Below, piece after piece: positions 50,231 through 60,166 of a DNA stretch of 64,000 bases. The DNA comes from Jiangella asiatica (GTDB taxonomy: Bacteria; Actinomycetota; Actinomycetes; Jiangellales; Jiangellaceae), in the NCBI RefSeq assembly GCF_004349065.1, contig NZ_SMKZ01000026.1:1-64000 (forward strand). The letters run 5' to 3'. Numbering within the stretch: the first letter of the stretch is position 1; the number at the start of each line of letters is the position of its first letter. The translations under genes were made by a program, and so were the position numbers. Below the pieces are notes generated by a model. It saw only the letters and a program-made list of their open reading frames with translations. It was not told the DNA's origin and did no database searches.

Positions 50231-50935
50231 ACAGGGAGAGTCTTACCGCTTCGTTGACGCGCGGCAAGGACGGGGTCTCCGATGCGTCACGCCGCCCACG
50301 GCCGACAGAACTCGCAGGCTGTGCCGCTCGTGCAATTCCAAAAGCGCCGTTGAAAGGCGCCCGCTCGGGGTTGTCGGCATTACTTCTCGGGCCGCTGTTA
50401 TTCGACTCGGCGGACTAGGCGCCGTTCCGTCACGCTGAGCGACGGTGTTGGTAAAACGTGACGTAGAGTGAGGTGTTGATCACTGTGTGTCACCCGCTTG
50501 ACCGCTACTCTGAGTTACTTTTTGTGACGCAAAGTAGTTGTTGCGCGATCCCTTTCCGCTGTCTATTCTCTAACCATTCGCACCGGCAATTACGTGTCTC
50601 GGCCCCAATTCGAAAGGATTGGATAGCCACGAGGGACGGGGACGTCGTGAGTAGTCGCGGCAACCTCGGGGTTCACCGAGGCACGTGGTGCGTATCACGG
50701 CTTCGGCCGTGACCCTGGACCGGTACGGCCCTCCGCCCTGCACAGGCCGTGCCGTGAAAAGGGAACGTGGTGCGCGCGTCCGGGGACGTGCGCACCACGT
50801 TCCAAACGGGGCGGCGACGGGTTTCCGCGGGCTGGTCTCGTCGCCGCATTGGTGGAGGCGCGGCGGGTCTGTTGGGGGGCAGGCACCCGTCGCGTTCTCC
50901 ATTTCGGCGTCTTCTTCGCGCCGCGGTCGGGCATT
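50231..50935. other. 705-bp non-coding region with repeated motif
   Basis: No convincing gene. GTGACGTAGAGTGAG (50458-50472) and GTGACGCAAAGTAG (50524-50537) are imperfect direct repeats. The stretch 50450-50620 is clearly richer in A and T than its surroundings and could hold promoters for both directions. GTGGTGCGTATC and similar words recur near 50690-50800 but without a clear structure. Confidence 0.45.
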
Positions 50936-50951
50936 ATGGAACATCTAGAGC

Positions 50952-50999
50952 ATGAACGGCGCATACGGTACAGAGATCACAGACCGGACGGAGCCGTGA
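50952..50999 (+). CDS. 15-codon upstream reading frame MNGAYGTEITDRTEP
   Basis: ATG 50952 opens a 15-residue frame whose stop overlaps the GTG at 50996 as GTGA. This is the same coupling used between real genes here. Its ribosome-binding site is weak (TAGAG). It may be a leader peptide for the next gene, or chance. Confidence 0.25.
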   Translation: MNGAYGTEITDRTEP

Positions 51000-51748
51000 A
51001 GCTAGGTGTTGATCTGATGACGAGTATCGGCCCCCGCAGTACCGCCGCTCACCCGCGCGCAGAGACCTCCGCGCTGTACCAGTTCCGTGACGAGCCGTCC
51101 CAGACCTGGCTGCGCTTCTACACCCCCGCGCGCCGGTTCGACCTCTGGGACGAGTACGTCGCGGGCGCCAGGCGGACCTATCAGCGCTACCGGGTCGAGA
51201 GCGCACTCAAGATCCCGCCGGCCACGGCGGACTCGCCCGGCCCCTTCTACGCCGTCGCCTCGGACGACGATGGCGTGGTGCGGGGCGGCTGGTACACCAA
51301 CGGCCGCCTCGACTCCGTCACGAGCGCGCATGCGCCGTCGGAGTTCGCCAGTCAGCCGTACTCGGCGGCGATGGTGGCCGACTGGATCGACGGCGTGCTC
51401 GACACCGGTGTCATGGAGATGAAGGGCGCCTGGGTCGACCCCGCCTCTGAACACAAGTCCGCGCTGGCCGACCTGCTGGCCCGCTCGTACCTGCACGCCC
51501 TGCACGTCGTCGGGGTGGCCTACGCGTTCGGGACGGCGGCCGAGCACGCCGCGCCGCGCTGGGGACAGTCCGGTGCGCGGTCGCTCGACGGCCTCGTCCT
51601 CGCGACCTACCCGGACGAGCGGTACCGCACCACGTTCCTCTGGTGGCACGTCGATGGGTCGCCGGAGCTGTGCGCGCCGGAGCAGCGGGAGCTGTACGAG
51701 GCCGAGCGCCGGCAAGCCCTCGGGCGGGACCCCGAGGCGCGCCCATGA
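50996..51748 (+). CDS. acyltransferase-like (GNAT/FeeM-type) protein, tentative
   Basis: A 250-residue protein. The layout suggests a GNAT or N-acyl-amino-acid-synthase fold: VVRGGWYTNGRLDSVTSAHA, GVMEMKGAWVDPASEHKSAL, ARSYLHALHVVGVAYAFGTA, then YRTTFLWWHV. No motif is strong enough for certainty. GTG 50996 has GGAG two bases upstream; ATG 51017 and ATG 50936 are in frame. Its stop overlaps the ThiF-nitroreductase start by ATGA, so the two products probably work together. Confidence 0.5.
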   Translation: MKLGVDLMTSIGPRSTAAHPRAETSALYQFRDEPSQTWLRFYTPARRFDLWDEYVAGARRTYQRYRVESALKIPPATADSPGPFYAVASDDDGVVRGGWYTNGRLDSVTSAHAPSEFASQPYSAAMVADWIDGVLDTGVMEMKGAWVDPASEHKSALADLLARSYLHALHVVGVAYAFGTAAEHAAPRWGQSGARSLDGLVLATYPDERYRTTFLWWHVDGSPELCAPEQRELYEAERRQALGRDPEARP

Positions 51749-53898
51749 CGGAGGACCCTGCCCCAGAAGCAGCGTGGCGACCGGTCCACGTCGACGATCC
51801 CGAGAAGCTGGCCGACCTGCGCCGCAATCCGGGGGTCGCTGTCATCGACACGATCGACCAGCAGCGGCGCGACCTGGCCCGGATGCTGCCGTCGCCGGTT
51901 CCTGCCCACCTCGACGAGCCCAGCCGCTGGTACCACTACCCGTGGCGGCGAGCCGTCGTGCACGTTCTCGGTCCGGGCGGCTTCCAGGCGCTGCGGTCCG
52001 ACCGCAACCGCAACAAGATCACCGCCGAGGAGCAGCGACGCCTGCGCGAGCTCACGATCGGAGTGGTCGGGCTGAGCGTCGGCCACGCCATCGCACACAC
52101 GCTGGCGCTCGAGGGCGTCTGCGGACGCATCCGGCTGGCCGACTTCGACCACATCGAGCTGTCGAACCTCAACCGCATCCCGGGCACGGTCTTCGACCTC
52201 GGCCTCAACAAGGCGGTCGTGCTCGCCCGCCGCATCGCCGAGCTCGACCCATACATCGACGTCGAGATCGAGCCGCGTGGCCTGGACCTGGACACCGCCG
52301 ACGCGTTCATGACCGGCCTGGACATCGTGGTCGAGGAGTGTGACGCGTTCGACCTCAAGGTCGCCGTGCGCGACGCCGCGCGCCGGCACGGGGTGCCGCT
52401 GGTCATGGAGACCAACGAGCGCGGCCTGCTGGACATCGAACGGTACGACCTGGAGCCGGACCGGCCGATGTTCCACGGCCTGCTCGGCGATGTCGAGCCG
52501 AAGCGGTTGATCGGCCTGTCGACGCACGACAAGGTCCCCTACGTCCTGCGGGTCCTGGAACCCGACGAGCTCACCGCGGTCATGGCCGCCTCGATGACCG
52601 AGGTCGACGAGACGCTGAGCACCTGGCCGCAGCTGGGCGGAGACGTCAGCCTCGGCGCGGCGACGGTGGCCGCCGCGGTCCGGGCGCTCGGTCTCGGCCG
52701 GGCGCTGCCGTCGGGCCGGGTGCGGGTGGATGTCGAGGCGCTGCTCGGCAAGGTCGCCGAGCCGCCCCGGCCGCCGGACCTGGTCTCCGCCGCCGCGCGC
52801 GAGGTCGCGCCGGAGCAGCCACCGGCGGGGGCCTGGGACGCCGTGGCGCACGCCGCACGGATGGCACCGTCGGGCGGCAACACCCAACCGTGGCGCTTCG
52901 CAGTCGACGAGACCGGTCTGGACATCCTGCTCGACCCGGCGCAGACCTCGACCCTCGACGTCGCGTTCCGCGGCAGCTACGTGGCCATCGGCGCGGCGCT
53001 GTTCAACGCCAGGGTCGCCGCGGCCCGGCACGGCCTCCTGGGCGTGGTCGAGATCTTTCCGGGCGGCGGGGCTCGCGCGGGCCGGCCGGACGGCGCCGAC
53101 GACGACGCACCGGCGGCGCGGCTGCGCTTCGGCGGCGATGCCCCGCAGGAGCTGGCCGGACTCTACGAGTCGATGCTCGACCGGGTGTCCAACCGACACC
53201 TCAACCGGCCCGGAGCACTACCCGGCGACGTGGCGCCGGCGCTGGTGCGGGTGGCCCGGGCGGAGGGCGGCGACGCGGTCGTGGTCACCGACCGCGACAC
53301 GCTCACCGAGCTGGGCGAGCTGATGGGCGAGTCGGACCGGCTGCGCTACCTCACCCCGCACCTGCACCGCGAGATGATGCGCGAGCTGCGCTGGCCCGGC
53401 ACCGACGACCTGGCGTGGGGCCTGGACGTGCGGACGCTCGAGCTCGACGACTCCGACCTGGCGAAGCTGGCGGTGGCGCGGCGCGCGGACGTGATGGGCG
53501 TGCTGGCCGAGCAGGATCTGGGCCGGGCGCTAGGGGAGCCGACCCGCGACCGCGTCGGCGGGGCCGCCGGGCTGGTGGTGGTGACCGCCGACGGCACCCG
53601 GCCAGCCGACTACGTCCGTGCCGGGCAGGCCGTCGAGCGCGTCTGGATCGAGGCCGAACGGCACGGCTTGGCGGTGCAGGCGATGTCGCCGGTGTTCATC
53701 TTCGCCGTGGACGACTCCGACTACGAGGAGCTGTCACCGCGATACGCGCCGCGTTTACGGCAGCTTCGCCGGGTATTCGCCGATCTGAGCGGAACGACCG
53801 ACCGGGCCATCGCCCTCGTGATGCGTATCGGATACGCTCCGTCGATCAGCGTCCGAAGCCGCCGCCTGCCTGCAGACCGAACCGTACGGACGCGTTGA
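51745..53898 (+). CDS. ThiF/E1-like adenylating enzyme fused to nitroreductase (Rv1355c-type)
   Basis: A 717-residue protein. Residues about 100-320 are an E1/ThiF domain: GVVGLSVGHAIAHTLALEGV (nucleotide loop), RLADFDHIELSNLNR (Asp and Arg), LGLNKAVV (Lys) and EECDAFDLK (Asp). No CxxC zinc pairs are seen. Residues about 390-700 are an FMN nitroreductase fold (ARMAPSGGNTQPWRF). Rv1355c of M. tuberculosis has the same fusion and also lies next to a GGDEF-EAL gene. E1 enzymes adenylate a C-terminal carboxylate; the substrate here is unknown. ATG 51745 overlaps the previous stop. Confidence 0.82.
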   Translation: MTEDPAPEAAWRPVHVDDPEKLADLRRNPGVAVIDTIDQQRRDLARMLPSPVPAHLDEPSRWYHYPWRRAVVHVLGPGGFQALRSDRNRNKITAEEQRRLRELTIGVVGLSVGHAIAHTLALEGVCGRIRLADFDHIELSNLNRIPGTVFDLGLNKAVVLARRIAELDPYIDVEIEPRGLDLDTADAFMTGLDIVVEECDAFDLKVAVRDAARRHGVPLVMETNERGLLDIERYDLEPDRPMFHGLLGDVEPKRLIGLSTHDKVPYVLRVLEPDELTAVMAASMTEVDETLSTWPQLGGDVSLGAATVAAAVRALGLGRALPSGRVRVDVEALLGKVAEPPRPPDLVSAAAREVAPEQPPAGAWDAVAHAARMAPSGGNTQPWRFAVDETGLDILLDPAQTSTLDVAFRGSYVAIGAALFNARVAAARHGLLGVVEIFPGGGARAGRPDGADDDAPAARLRFGGDAPQELAGLYESMLDRVSNRHLNRPGALPGDVAPALVRVARAEGGDAVVVTDRDTLTELGELMGESDRLRYLTPHLHREMMRELRWPGTDDLAWGLDVRTLELDDSDLAKLAVARRADVMGVLAEQDLGRALGEPTRDRVGGAAGLVVVTADGTRPADYVRAGQAVERVWIEAERHGLAVQAMSPVFIFAVDDSDYEELSPRYAPRLRQLRRVFADLSGTTDRAIALVMRIGYAPSISVRSRRLPADRTVRTR

Positions 53899-53917
53899 GG
53901 GCCACGGAGACCGACCT

Positions 53918-56152
53918 ATGAAGATGGACCCCGAGACCATCCAGCCCCTGCTGAAAGCGTTGGCAGAGGCCACGGACAGCATCTCCGCCGACGTGCTGGC
54001 CGTCGGGGGCGGCATGCCGCTGGTGTCCTGGGGGAGCGCGACGACGGCCGGGGTGTCGGGCAGTGCGTTGACCGAGATGCGCGAGGCGATCCGCGGCATC
54101 ACCGCCCGGGTCGTCCAGCACGGCGACGACGGCGTGGTCGAGACCGATCAGACCGTCGGCCACCAGCTGCTCGCCACCGGGCTGAGCTATCACGACTTCC
54201 ACGGAGCGGTGTGCCTGGTCCGCGGCCTCGACCGTCCGTGGCGCGCCAACGACCGCACGCTGCTGGCGATGGCGGGCGCGTTGTGCGCCGCCGTCATGGA
54301 GGCCGGTGAGGTGCCCGGCCAGTACGGCCGCCTCGACGCGCTCGTCACTTATGTCGCCTCCGAGCTGATGGGCGTCTCCACCACCGACCGGGCCGAGACC
54401 ACCCACCGGGTGCTGGGCGAGCTCGGCCGCTACTTCGGCGCCGACACGTGCGTCCTGCGGCACAACGACCCGGAGAAGCGGGCCAGCATCCTCATCGACG
54501 AGTGGCCGCGCCGGGAGCACATCCCCGACCCCGACCCGCTGGGCGAGGTGCCGTGGGACACCGACGATCCCATCTTCGCCATGATCAAGGACTTGCGCGA
54601 GCCGTTCATCCTCCGCCCCGGCGACGGCCAGCACGACTACCAGGAACGGGTCGAAGCGGGCTCGGGCGTCCCCGAGGTGTCAATGGCCACCGTCCCCCTG
54701 ATCGAGGGTGACGTCACCCGTGGCGTGCTCGGTCTCATCCATTTCGGCGACCGCATCTGGACCCGTGCCGAGGTTCGTGCGCTGCGCGCCATCGCCTCGC
54801 TGTTCGTGCAGCTCGACGGGCGGGTCACGGCCGAGGAGAGCCTCCACCACCAGGCGTACCACGACGAGCTGACCGGCCTGTGGAACCGCCGGGCCTTCGT
54901 CGAGCACCTGAGCACCGTGCTGACCAATGACCCGCAGGCTCCGCTGGCGGTGCTGTTCGCGGACATGGATCGGCTCAAGACCGTCAACGACGTCCTCGGC
55001 CACGCCATCGGCGACAGCTTCATCCGGCAGGTGGCGCAGCGGCTGCGCGAGTCGGTGCGGCCGCACGACGTGGTCGCCCGGCTGGCCGGCGACGAATTCG
55101 TCATCGTGCTCCACGGCATAGGCTCGGTCGCAGCCGCCGAGCGGGCCGCCCGGCGCATCCTCGACCGGGTGGCCGAGCCGCTCGAGGTGGGCGGGCACTC
55201 GATCAGCCGTAGCGCCAGCATCGGCCTGGTGGTCAGCGGCGACATCGCCAGCACCGCCGATGAGCTGCTGAGCAATGCCGATGTCGCTCTCCTGGAGGCG
55301 AAGGATCGGGGTGGTGACTCCGTGGTCACGTTCAACGACGAGCTGCGGTCCAAGCTGCTCAACCGAGCTGATCTCGAACTACGGCTGCGCACCGCCATCA
55401 GCGACAACCAGATGCGGTTGTACTTCCAGCCCGAGTTCGACCTGCGCGACGGGCGGCTGACGGCGGTCGAGGCGCTGGTGCGCTGGCAGCACCCCGAGCG
55501 CGGACTGCTCGCCGCGGAGTCGTTCGTCTCCGTCGTGGAGGAGATCAACCTCGCGGCGGAGCTGGGCCGCTGGGTTCTGGAGGAGGCCTGCCGGCAGCTG
55601 TCGGTCTGGAAGAGCACATCGTCGGTGCCGCCGCCGGTCGTGCGGGTCAACATCTCCGCCGGAGAGCTGATCAGCGCGGACTTCGTCGGGTTCGTCGCCA
55701 CGTTGCTGAGCAGGTACGGCCTGGCGCCGGCCGAGCTGGGCATCGAGATCACCGAGGGCACGGTGATGCGTGAGCTCGACGACGTGCAGGCCACGCTCAA
55801 CGGGCTTCGCGGCCTCGGCGTCACGCTGGCCATCGACGACTTCGGCACCGGTTACAGCTCGCTGGCCCAGCTCAAGCAGCTGCCGGTCGACATCCTGAAG
55901 ATCGACCGCAGTTTCGTCTCGGCGCTGGCCGAGAGCAGCGGGGATCGCGCCATCGTCGCCGCGATCGTCCGGCTGGCCGAGGCGTTCAACCTGACGACAG
56001 TCGCGGAGGGGGTGGAGGATCCGGCCGCGGTGACGACCCTGCTGGACCTGGGTTGCTACCGGGCGCAGGGCTTCTTCATGTCGAAACCGCTGCCGGCACA
56101 GGTGGTTCTGGAGCAGGCGCGGAATCCCGGCGTTCCGCTGCGGATGGCGTGA
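53918..56152 (+). CDS. GAF-like/GGDEF/EAL c-di-GMP enzyme (Rv1354c-type)
   Basis: A 744-residue protein. A GAF-like sensor lies at about 140-290, then GGDEF (DMDRLKTVNDVLGH, motif AGDEF near 390), then EAL (AVEALVRWQHP near 516, FGTGYSSLAQLKQLPVDILKID, EGVEDPA). Both motifs look competent, so it may make and degrade c-di-GMP. It is 19 bp after the ThiF-nitroreductase gene, as in mycobacteria. bldD, which encodes a c-di-GMP effector, is the next gene. Confidence 0.9.
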   Translation: MKMDPETIQPLLKALAEATDSISADVLAVGGGMPLVSWGSATTAGVSGSALTEMREAIRGITARVVQHGDDGVVETDQTVGHQLLATGLSYHDFHGAVCLVRGLDRPWRANDRTLLAMAGALCAAVMEAGEVPGQYGRLDALVTYVASELMGVSTTDRAETTHRVLGELGRYFGADTCVLRHNDPEKRASILIDEWPRREHIPDPDPLGEVPWDTDDPIFAMIKDLREPFILRPGDGQHDYQERVEAGSGVPEVSMATVPLIEGDVTRGVLGLIHFGDRIWTRAEVRALRAIASLFVQLDGRVTAEESLHHQAYHDELTGLWNRRAFVEHLSTVLTNDPQAPLAVLFADMDRLKTVNDVLGHAIGDSFIRQVAQRLRESVRPHDVVARLAGDEFVIVLHGIGSVAAAERAARRILDRVAEPLEVGGHSISRSASIGLVVSGDIASTADELLSNADVALLEAKDRGGDSVVTFNDELRSKLLNRADLELRLRTAISDNQMRLYFQPEFDLRDGRLTAVEALVRWQHPERGLLAAESFVSVVEEINLAAELGRWVLEEACRQLSVWKSTSSVPPPVVRVNISAGELISADFVGFVATLLSRYGLAPAELGIEITEGTVMRELDDVQATLNGLRGLGVTLAIDDFGTGYSSLAQLKQLPVDILKIDRSFVSALAESSGDRAIVAAIVRLAEAFNLTTVAEGVEDPAAVTTLLDLGCYRAQGFFMSKPLPAQVVLEQARNPGVPLRMA

Positions 56153-56167
56153 CGAGTGAGACAAACG

Positions 56168-56197
56168 TTGGCCTTTGCCTTGCGAAACACCTAGCAT
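56168..56197 (+). promoter_or_regulatory. possible bldD promoter
   Basis: TTGGCC (56168-56173) and TAGCAT (56192-56197) are 18 bp apart, 170 bp before the bldD start. This is only a consensus match, and a BldD-binding site was not identified with confidence. Confidence 0.3.
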
Positions 56198-56364
56198 GCG
56201 GGCTGAACAGGTAGCGGACAGTCGGTGATCAATAGGCGACGATTGCCCGGTATTCTCTGGATTGTCCCGGGTACGTATCCGGGGCCTGCCAAGGGGGGCG
56301 CGGCGCAGGCGTGCTGGTGAGGGCGAATCAGTACGGAGGACGAGGCACCTTGGGGAGCTCGACG

Positions 56365-56862
56365 ATGAACGACGGCAGTCCGGACTCGACCGAGGAGGAC
56401 TTCGCTAAGGTCGTGGGCGCGCGGCTGCGGGCGCTGCGCAAGCGCCGGCGGCTGTCGCTGCAGGCTGTGGAGGAGAAGTCCGGTGGCCGGTTGCGCGCGG
56501 TCGTGGTCGGCTCGTACGAGCGCGGCGACCGGGTCGCATCGATCCGCCGCATCGCCGAGCTCGCGGAGTTCTACGGTGTACCGGTCGACACGCTCGTCTC
56601 CGACGGCGCACGGTCCAGGATCCCGGCGCAAGAGGGGAAGCTGGTCATCGACCTCGACGCGCTACGCAACGCGCCGCCCGAGGCCGAGCGGCTGGCCACC
56701 TTCGTGGCCTCGATCCAGCGCCAGCGCAACGACTTCGGCAGCCCGGTTCTGACCATCCGGGCCGAGGACATCTCGCTCGCGGCACTGCTCTACGAGATCC
56801 CGCCGGCGGAGCTGCGCGAGAAGCTCGTGACGTGGGGCGTGCTGGCCCCGCGCGGCACCTGA
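56365..56862 (+). CDS. bldD: BldD developmental regulator
   Basis: A 165-residue BldD orthologue. The N-terminal XRE domain reads [32 protein letters not shown] and [13 protein letters not shown]. The C-terminal c-di-GMP domain has RND (121-123), eight residues, then RAED (132-135), which keeps the R-x-D-x8-R-x-x-D binding signature although Streptomyces has RGD and RQDD. In Streptomyces a c-di-GMP tetramer holds BldD as a dimer to repress sporulation genes. ATG 56365 has GGGGAG at 8 nt. Confidence 0.92.
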   Translation: MNDGSPDSTEEDFAKVVGARLRALRKRRRLSLQAVEEKSGGRLRAVVVGSYERGDRVASIRRIAELAEFYGVPVDTLVSDGARSRIPAQEGKLVIDLDALRNAPPEAERLATFVASIQRQRNDFGSPVLTIRAEDISLAALLYEIPPAELREKLVTWGVLAPRGT

Positions 56863-56905
56863 CCCGCGGCGCTCGCGCCCATCCCGCGCTGCGGTCCACC
56901 TGCCC

Positions 56906-58084
56906 GTGGTCACCACACTGCTCGACCGGATCGGTCTGCTGGTCACCAATGACCCCACCCTCGGCGACGGCTCCGCGCTGGGGCAGCTCGCCGACGCCGC
57001 GCTGGTCGTCGATGCCCGCGGCACGGTGAGCTGGGCCGGCCCGTCGGCGCAGGCGCCCGCCGCCGACGTCCGCCTCGACGCCGGCGGTCGCTGCGTGGTC
57101 CCCGGCTTCGTCGACAGCCACGCCCACCTGGTCTTCGCCGGTGACCGCGCGGCCGAGTTCACCGCCCGGATGAGCGGCCAGCCCTACGCCGCCGGCGGTA
57201 TCCGCACCACCGTCGCCGCGACCCGGGACGCACCCGACGAGGTGCTGGCGGCCAACCTCGCCCGCCTGGTCGCCGAGCTGCGCCGGCAGGGCACCACCAC
57301 GGTCGAGATCAAGAGCGGTTACGGGCTGACCGTGCACGACGAGTCCCGGGCACTCGCGCTGGCGCGCGCGCACACCGACGAGACGACGTTCCTCGGCGCG
57401 CACGTCGTGCCGCCGGAGTACGCCGACGACCCTTCCGCCTACGTCGACCTGGTCACCGGGCCGATGCTCGACGCCTGTGGCCCGTACGCCCGCTGGATCG
57501 ACGTCTTCTGCGAGGACGGCGCGTTCGACTCCGACGCCGCCAGGGCCGTGCTCACCGCCGGGCTGGCCCGGGGTTTGGGGGCCCGGGTCCATGCCAACCA
57601 GCTCGGCCCTGGTCCCGGCGTCCAGCTGGCCTGCGAGCTGGGTGCGGCCAGCGCCGACCACTGCACCCACCTGGACGACGTCGACGTCGCGGCGCTGGCC
57701 GACTCCGCGACAGTGGCCACGCTGCTGCCGGGGGTGGAGTTCTCGACCCGTTCGCCCTACCCCGACGCCCGCCGCCTCCTCGCCGCCGGCGTCACCGTCG
57801 CCCTCGCCACCGATTGCAACCCGGGGTCCTGTTACACCTCCTCAATGCCGTTCTGCATCGCGCTGGCCGTTCGCGAGATGCGGATGACCCCGGCGGAGGC
57901 GCTGTGGGCGGCCACCGCCGGCGGCGCGGCGGCACTGCGGCGCACCGATGTGGGCCGGCTGGCTCCGGGCTCCCGAGCCGACCTGGTGCTGCTCGACGCG
58001 CCGTCGTACGTGCACCTGGCCTACCGACCCGGCGTGCCGCTGGTCACGGACGTCTGGGCGGGTCGACCGCCCGCTACTCGCTGA
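56906..58084 (+). CDS. hutI: imidazolonepropionase
   Basis: A 392-residue amidohydrolase that opens the imidazolone ring in histidine breakdown. [20 protein letters not shown] carries the HxH metal ligands, [16 protein letters not shown] and [17 protein letters not shown] follow, and [13 protein letters not shown] is the HutI-specific end block. The start is GTG. Other hut genes are not in the window on this side. It overlaps the convergent E1 beta gene by 11 nt. Confidence 0.93.
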   Translation: MVTTLLDRIGLLVTNDPTLGDGSALGQLADAALVVDARGTVSWAGPSAQAPAADVRLDAGGRCVVPGFVDSHAHLVFAGDRAAEFTARMSGQPYAAGGIRTTVAATRDAPDEVLAANLARLVAELRRQGTTTVEIKSGYGLTVHDESRALALARAHTDETTFLGAHVVPPEYADDPSAYVDLVTGPMLDACGPYARWIDVFCEDGAFDSDAARAVLTAGLARGLGARVHANQLGPGPGVQLACELGAASADHCTHLDDVDVAALADSATVATLLPGVEFSTRSPYPDARRLLAAGVTVALATDCNPGSCYTSSMPFCIALAVREMRMTPAEALWAATAGGAAALRRTDVGRLAPGSRADLVLLDAPSYVHLAYRPGVPLVTDVWAGRPPATR

Positions 58085-59096
58085 CGAGCTGCCGCAGGCT
58101 CGCCGTGATGTCGGCCACCTGCGGGATCACGGCCTGCTGCAGGTGCGGGGCCGCCGGGATGCGCAGGTCCGGGGTTGCGACCCGCCTCGGTGCCGCGTCG
58201 AGGTCGCCCAGGCACCGCTCGGCCACCCTGGCCACCAGCTCGCCGCCGAACCCTCCGGTGAGGTTCGCCTCGTGCACGACGGCGAAGCGTGAGGTCTTGC
58301 GCACGCTGGCGAACACGGTGGCCTCGTCCAGGGGGTTGAGCCAACGCAGATCGATGACCTCGATCTCGATACCCTCGCCGGAGAGCTCGTCGGCAGCGGC
58401 CAGAACCTCGGCGAGAACGGCGGACCAGGCGACCACGGTCGCGTCGCTGCCGGCGCGCCGGACCGCCGCGGCGCCGATGGGCTGCACCGGGCCGTTCACG
58501 GCGACCGGTACGCGCTCCCGGAAGTACAGGCTGCGGTTCTCGATGATGAGCACAGGGTCGTCGCAGTGCACGGCGGACAGCAGCATGTCGTAGGCGTCCT
58601 GCGTGGTGTACGGCAGCCCGACGCGCAGCCCTGGTGTGTGGGCGAACATGGCTTCGAGGTTCTGCGCGTGCTGAGCGCATGCCCCGGGCAGGTGGCCCTG
58701 CTGGGTCCTGATCACGAGAGGGGCCCGCCATCGGCCCCGGGACACGTACGCGGTGTTCGCGATCTGGTTGACGATCTGGTCGAGCGCGACGAGCGCGAAG
58801 TCGATCCACATGATCTCGACGACCGGGCGGCGCCCCAGCATGGCCGCTCCCAGTGCGCTACCGAGAATGGCGCTCTCGCTGATCGGCGTGTCGAAGACCC
58901 GATCACCGAAGGCGCTGGCAAGTCCTCGGGTGGCGCCGAAGATACCGCCACCCTTCGCGACGTCCTCACCGTAGAGAATCACCTCGGGAACCTCGTCCAG
59001 GGCACGGCGCAGGGCGGCGTTGACGGCCAGGACGTAGCTCAGGTCGGCGGTCTCCGCGGTGACCGGACGATGCTCGTTGTGCTCAGTGATCGACAT
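58074..59096 (-). CDS. thiamine-diphosphate dehydrogenase E1 beta subunit
   Basis: A 340-residue transketolase-like beta subunit (pyrimidine domain). [40 protein letters not shown] and [20 protein letters not shown] are the conserved blocks. It pairs with the alpha subunit directly upstream (14-nt overlap). No E2 or E3 gene is in the window, so this resembles acetoin-dehydrogenase-type or stand-alone E1 pairs. The substrate is uncertain. Confidence 0.92.
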   Translation of the reverse strand: MSITEHNEHRPVTAETADLSYVLAVNAALRRALDEVPEVILYGEDVAKGGGIFGATRGLASAFGDRVFDTPISESAILGSALGAAMLGRRPVVEIMWIDFALVALDQIVNQIANTAYVSRGRWRAPLVIRTQQGHLPGACAQHAQNLEAMFAHTPGLRVGLPYTTQDAYDMLLSAVHCDDPVLIIENRSLYFRERVPVAVNGPVQPIGAAAVRRAGSDATVVAWSAVLAEVLAAADELSGEGIEIEVIDLRWLNPLDEATVFASVRKTSRFAVVHEANLTGGFGGELVARVAERCLGDLDAAPRRVATPDLRIPAAPHLQQAVIPQVADITASLRQLVSE

Positions 59097-60060
59097 ACAT
59101 GTGCTCCCTGACGGTGGACGACTGGCTCAGCTCGGCGTCTCGCGCGGTCGCCGTGGCCGCGTCGACCTCGTCGCGCGCGCCCCGCTCGACGTCGTCGACG
59201 TCGGCGTCGGACACCCCGAGCTCCCGTAGCCGCTGACGCGACCGGACGAGCGGCTCCCTGGTCAGGGCGGCTTCCACCTCGCCAGGACGTCGGTACAGCT
59301 CGTGGTCACCGATGTAGTGGCCGGCTATCCGTTCGGTCATCGCCTCGACCAGAGAGGGGCCGCCGCCGGCGCGGGCTCGCTCCACCGCCTCCCGGACGGC
59401 GGTCCGGACCGCCACGGGATCGTTGCCGTCGATGCGCACGCCGGGCAAACCGAAACCGCCGGCGCGTCGCCACAGCTGGTCGTCGGCAACCATCTCGTCG
59501 ATCCGGGTGAGCTCGGAGAGCCCGTTGTTCTCGCACACGAACACGACAGGAAGGGCGAAGGCAGCGGCGAAGTTGAACGCCTCGCTCACCGAGCCCTGGT
59601 TGATGGCGCCGTCGCCGAACACTGTCAGCGATACCCGGCCCGAGCCGTCGTAGCGACTGGCCAGCGCCGGGCCCAGCGCGATGGGCGCGCCCGCACCCAC
59701 GATGCTGTTCTCCCCGAGGAACAGGTGGTCCGCTGACGACAGGTACGCCGAGCCACCGCGGCCGCCGTTGGTCCCGATCTCCTTACCCAGCAACTCGGCC
59801 AGGATGGCGACCACCGGCACGCCCTTGGCCGCGGCCCAGCCGTGCCCGCGGTAGGTGGCCGTCAGGGTGTCGATCGGTGCGAGCGCCGCGCAGGCGCCCA
59901 CTGCGACCGCTTCCTGCCCGAGCGCCAAGTGCACCGAGCCCCGGACCTCCTCGGCCAGCCGCAGTTCCTTGACGCGTTCTTCGAGGAACCGCAGGACCGC
60001 CATCATCCGGTGCAGCTCACGAAGGTCGTCGGCATCGAACGTTTCCCTGGGTTCGCTCAC
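59083..60060 (-). CDS. thiamine-diphosphate dehydrogenase E1 alpha subunit
   Basis: A 325-residue alpha subunit. The ThDP motif is GDGAINQGSVSEAFNFAAAF with CENNGLSELTRIDEM; GGRGGSAYLSSADHLFLGENS precedes it. GTG 60060 has AGGAG four bases upstream, better than ATG 60072. With E1 beta it decarboxylates a 2-oxo acid or acetoin-like substrate. Of the pyruvate and acetoin families it looks closer to AcoA by length. Confidence 0.92.
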   Translation of the reverse strand: MSEPRETFDADDLRELHRMMAVLRFLEERVKELRLAEEVRGSVHLALGQEAVAVGACAALAPIDTLTATYRGHGWAAAKGVPVVAILAELLGKEIGTNGGRGGSAYLSSADHLFLGENSIVGAGAPIALGPALASRYDGSGRVSLTVFGDGAINQGSVSEAFNFAAAFALPVVFVCENNGLSELTRIDEMVADDQLWRRAGGFGLPGVRIDGNDPVAVRTAVREAVERARAGGGPSLVEAMTERIAGHYIGDHELYRRPGEVEAALTREPLVRSRQRLRELGVSDADVDDVERGARDEVDAATATARDAELSQSSTVREHMYVDH

Positions 60061-60166
60061 GGTGCTCCTCATGTCGTTCTCGTCGGGGACAGCTCGTGGG
60101 GATATACGACGGAGCGATCGCCGGTCTTGGCTGTCCCGAACGTCTCGCCGCTCCCGTGGCTCTGCT

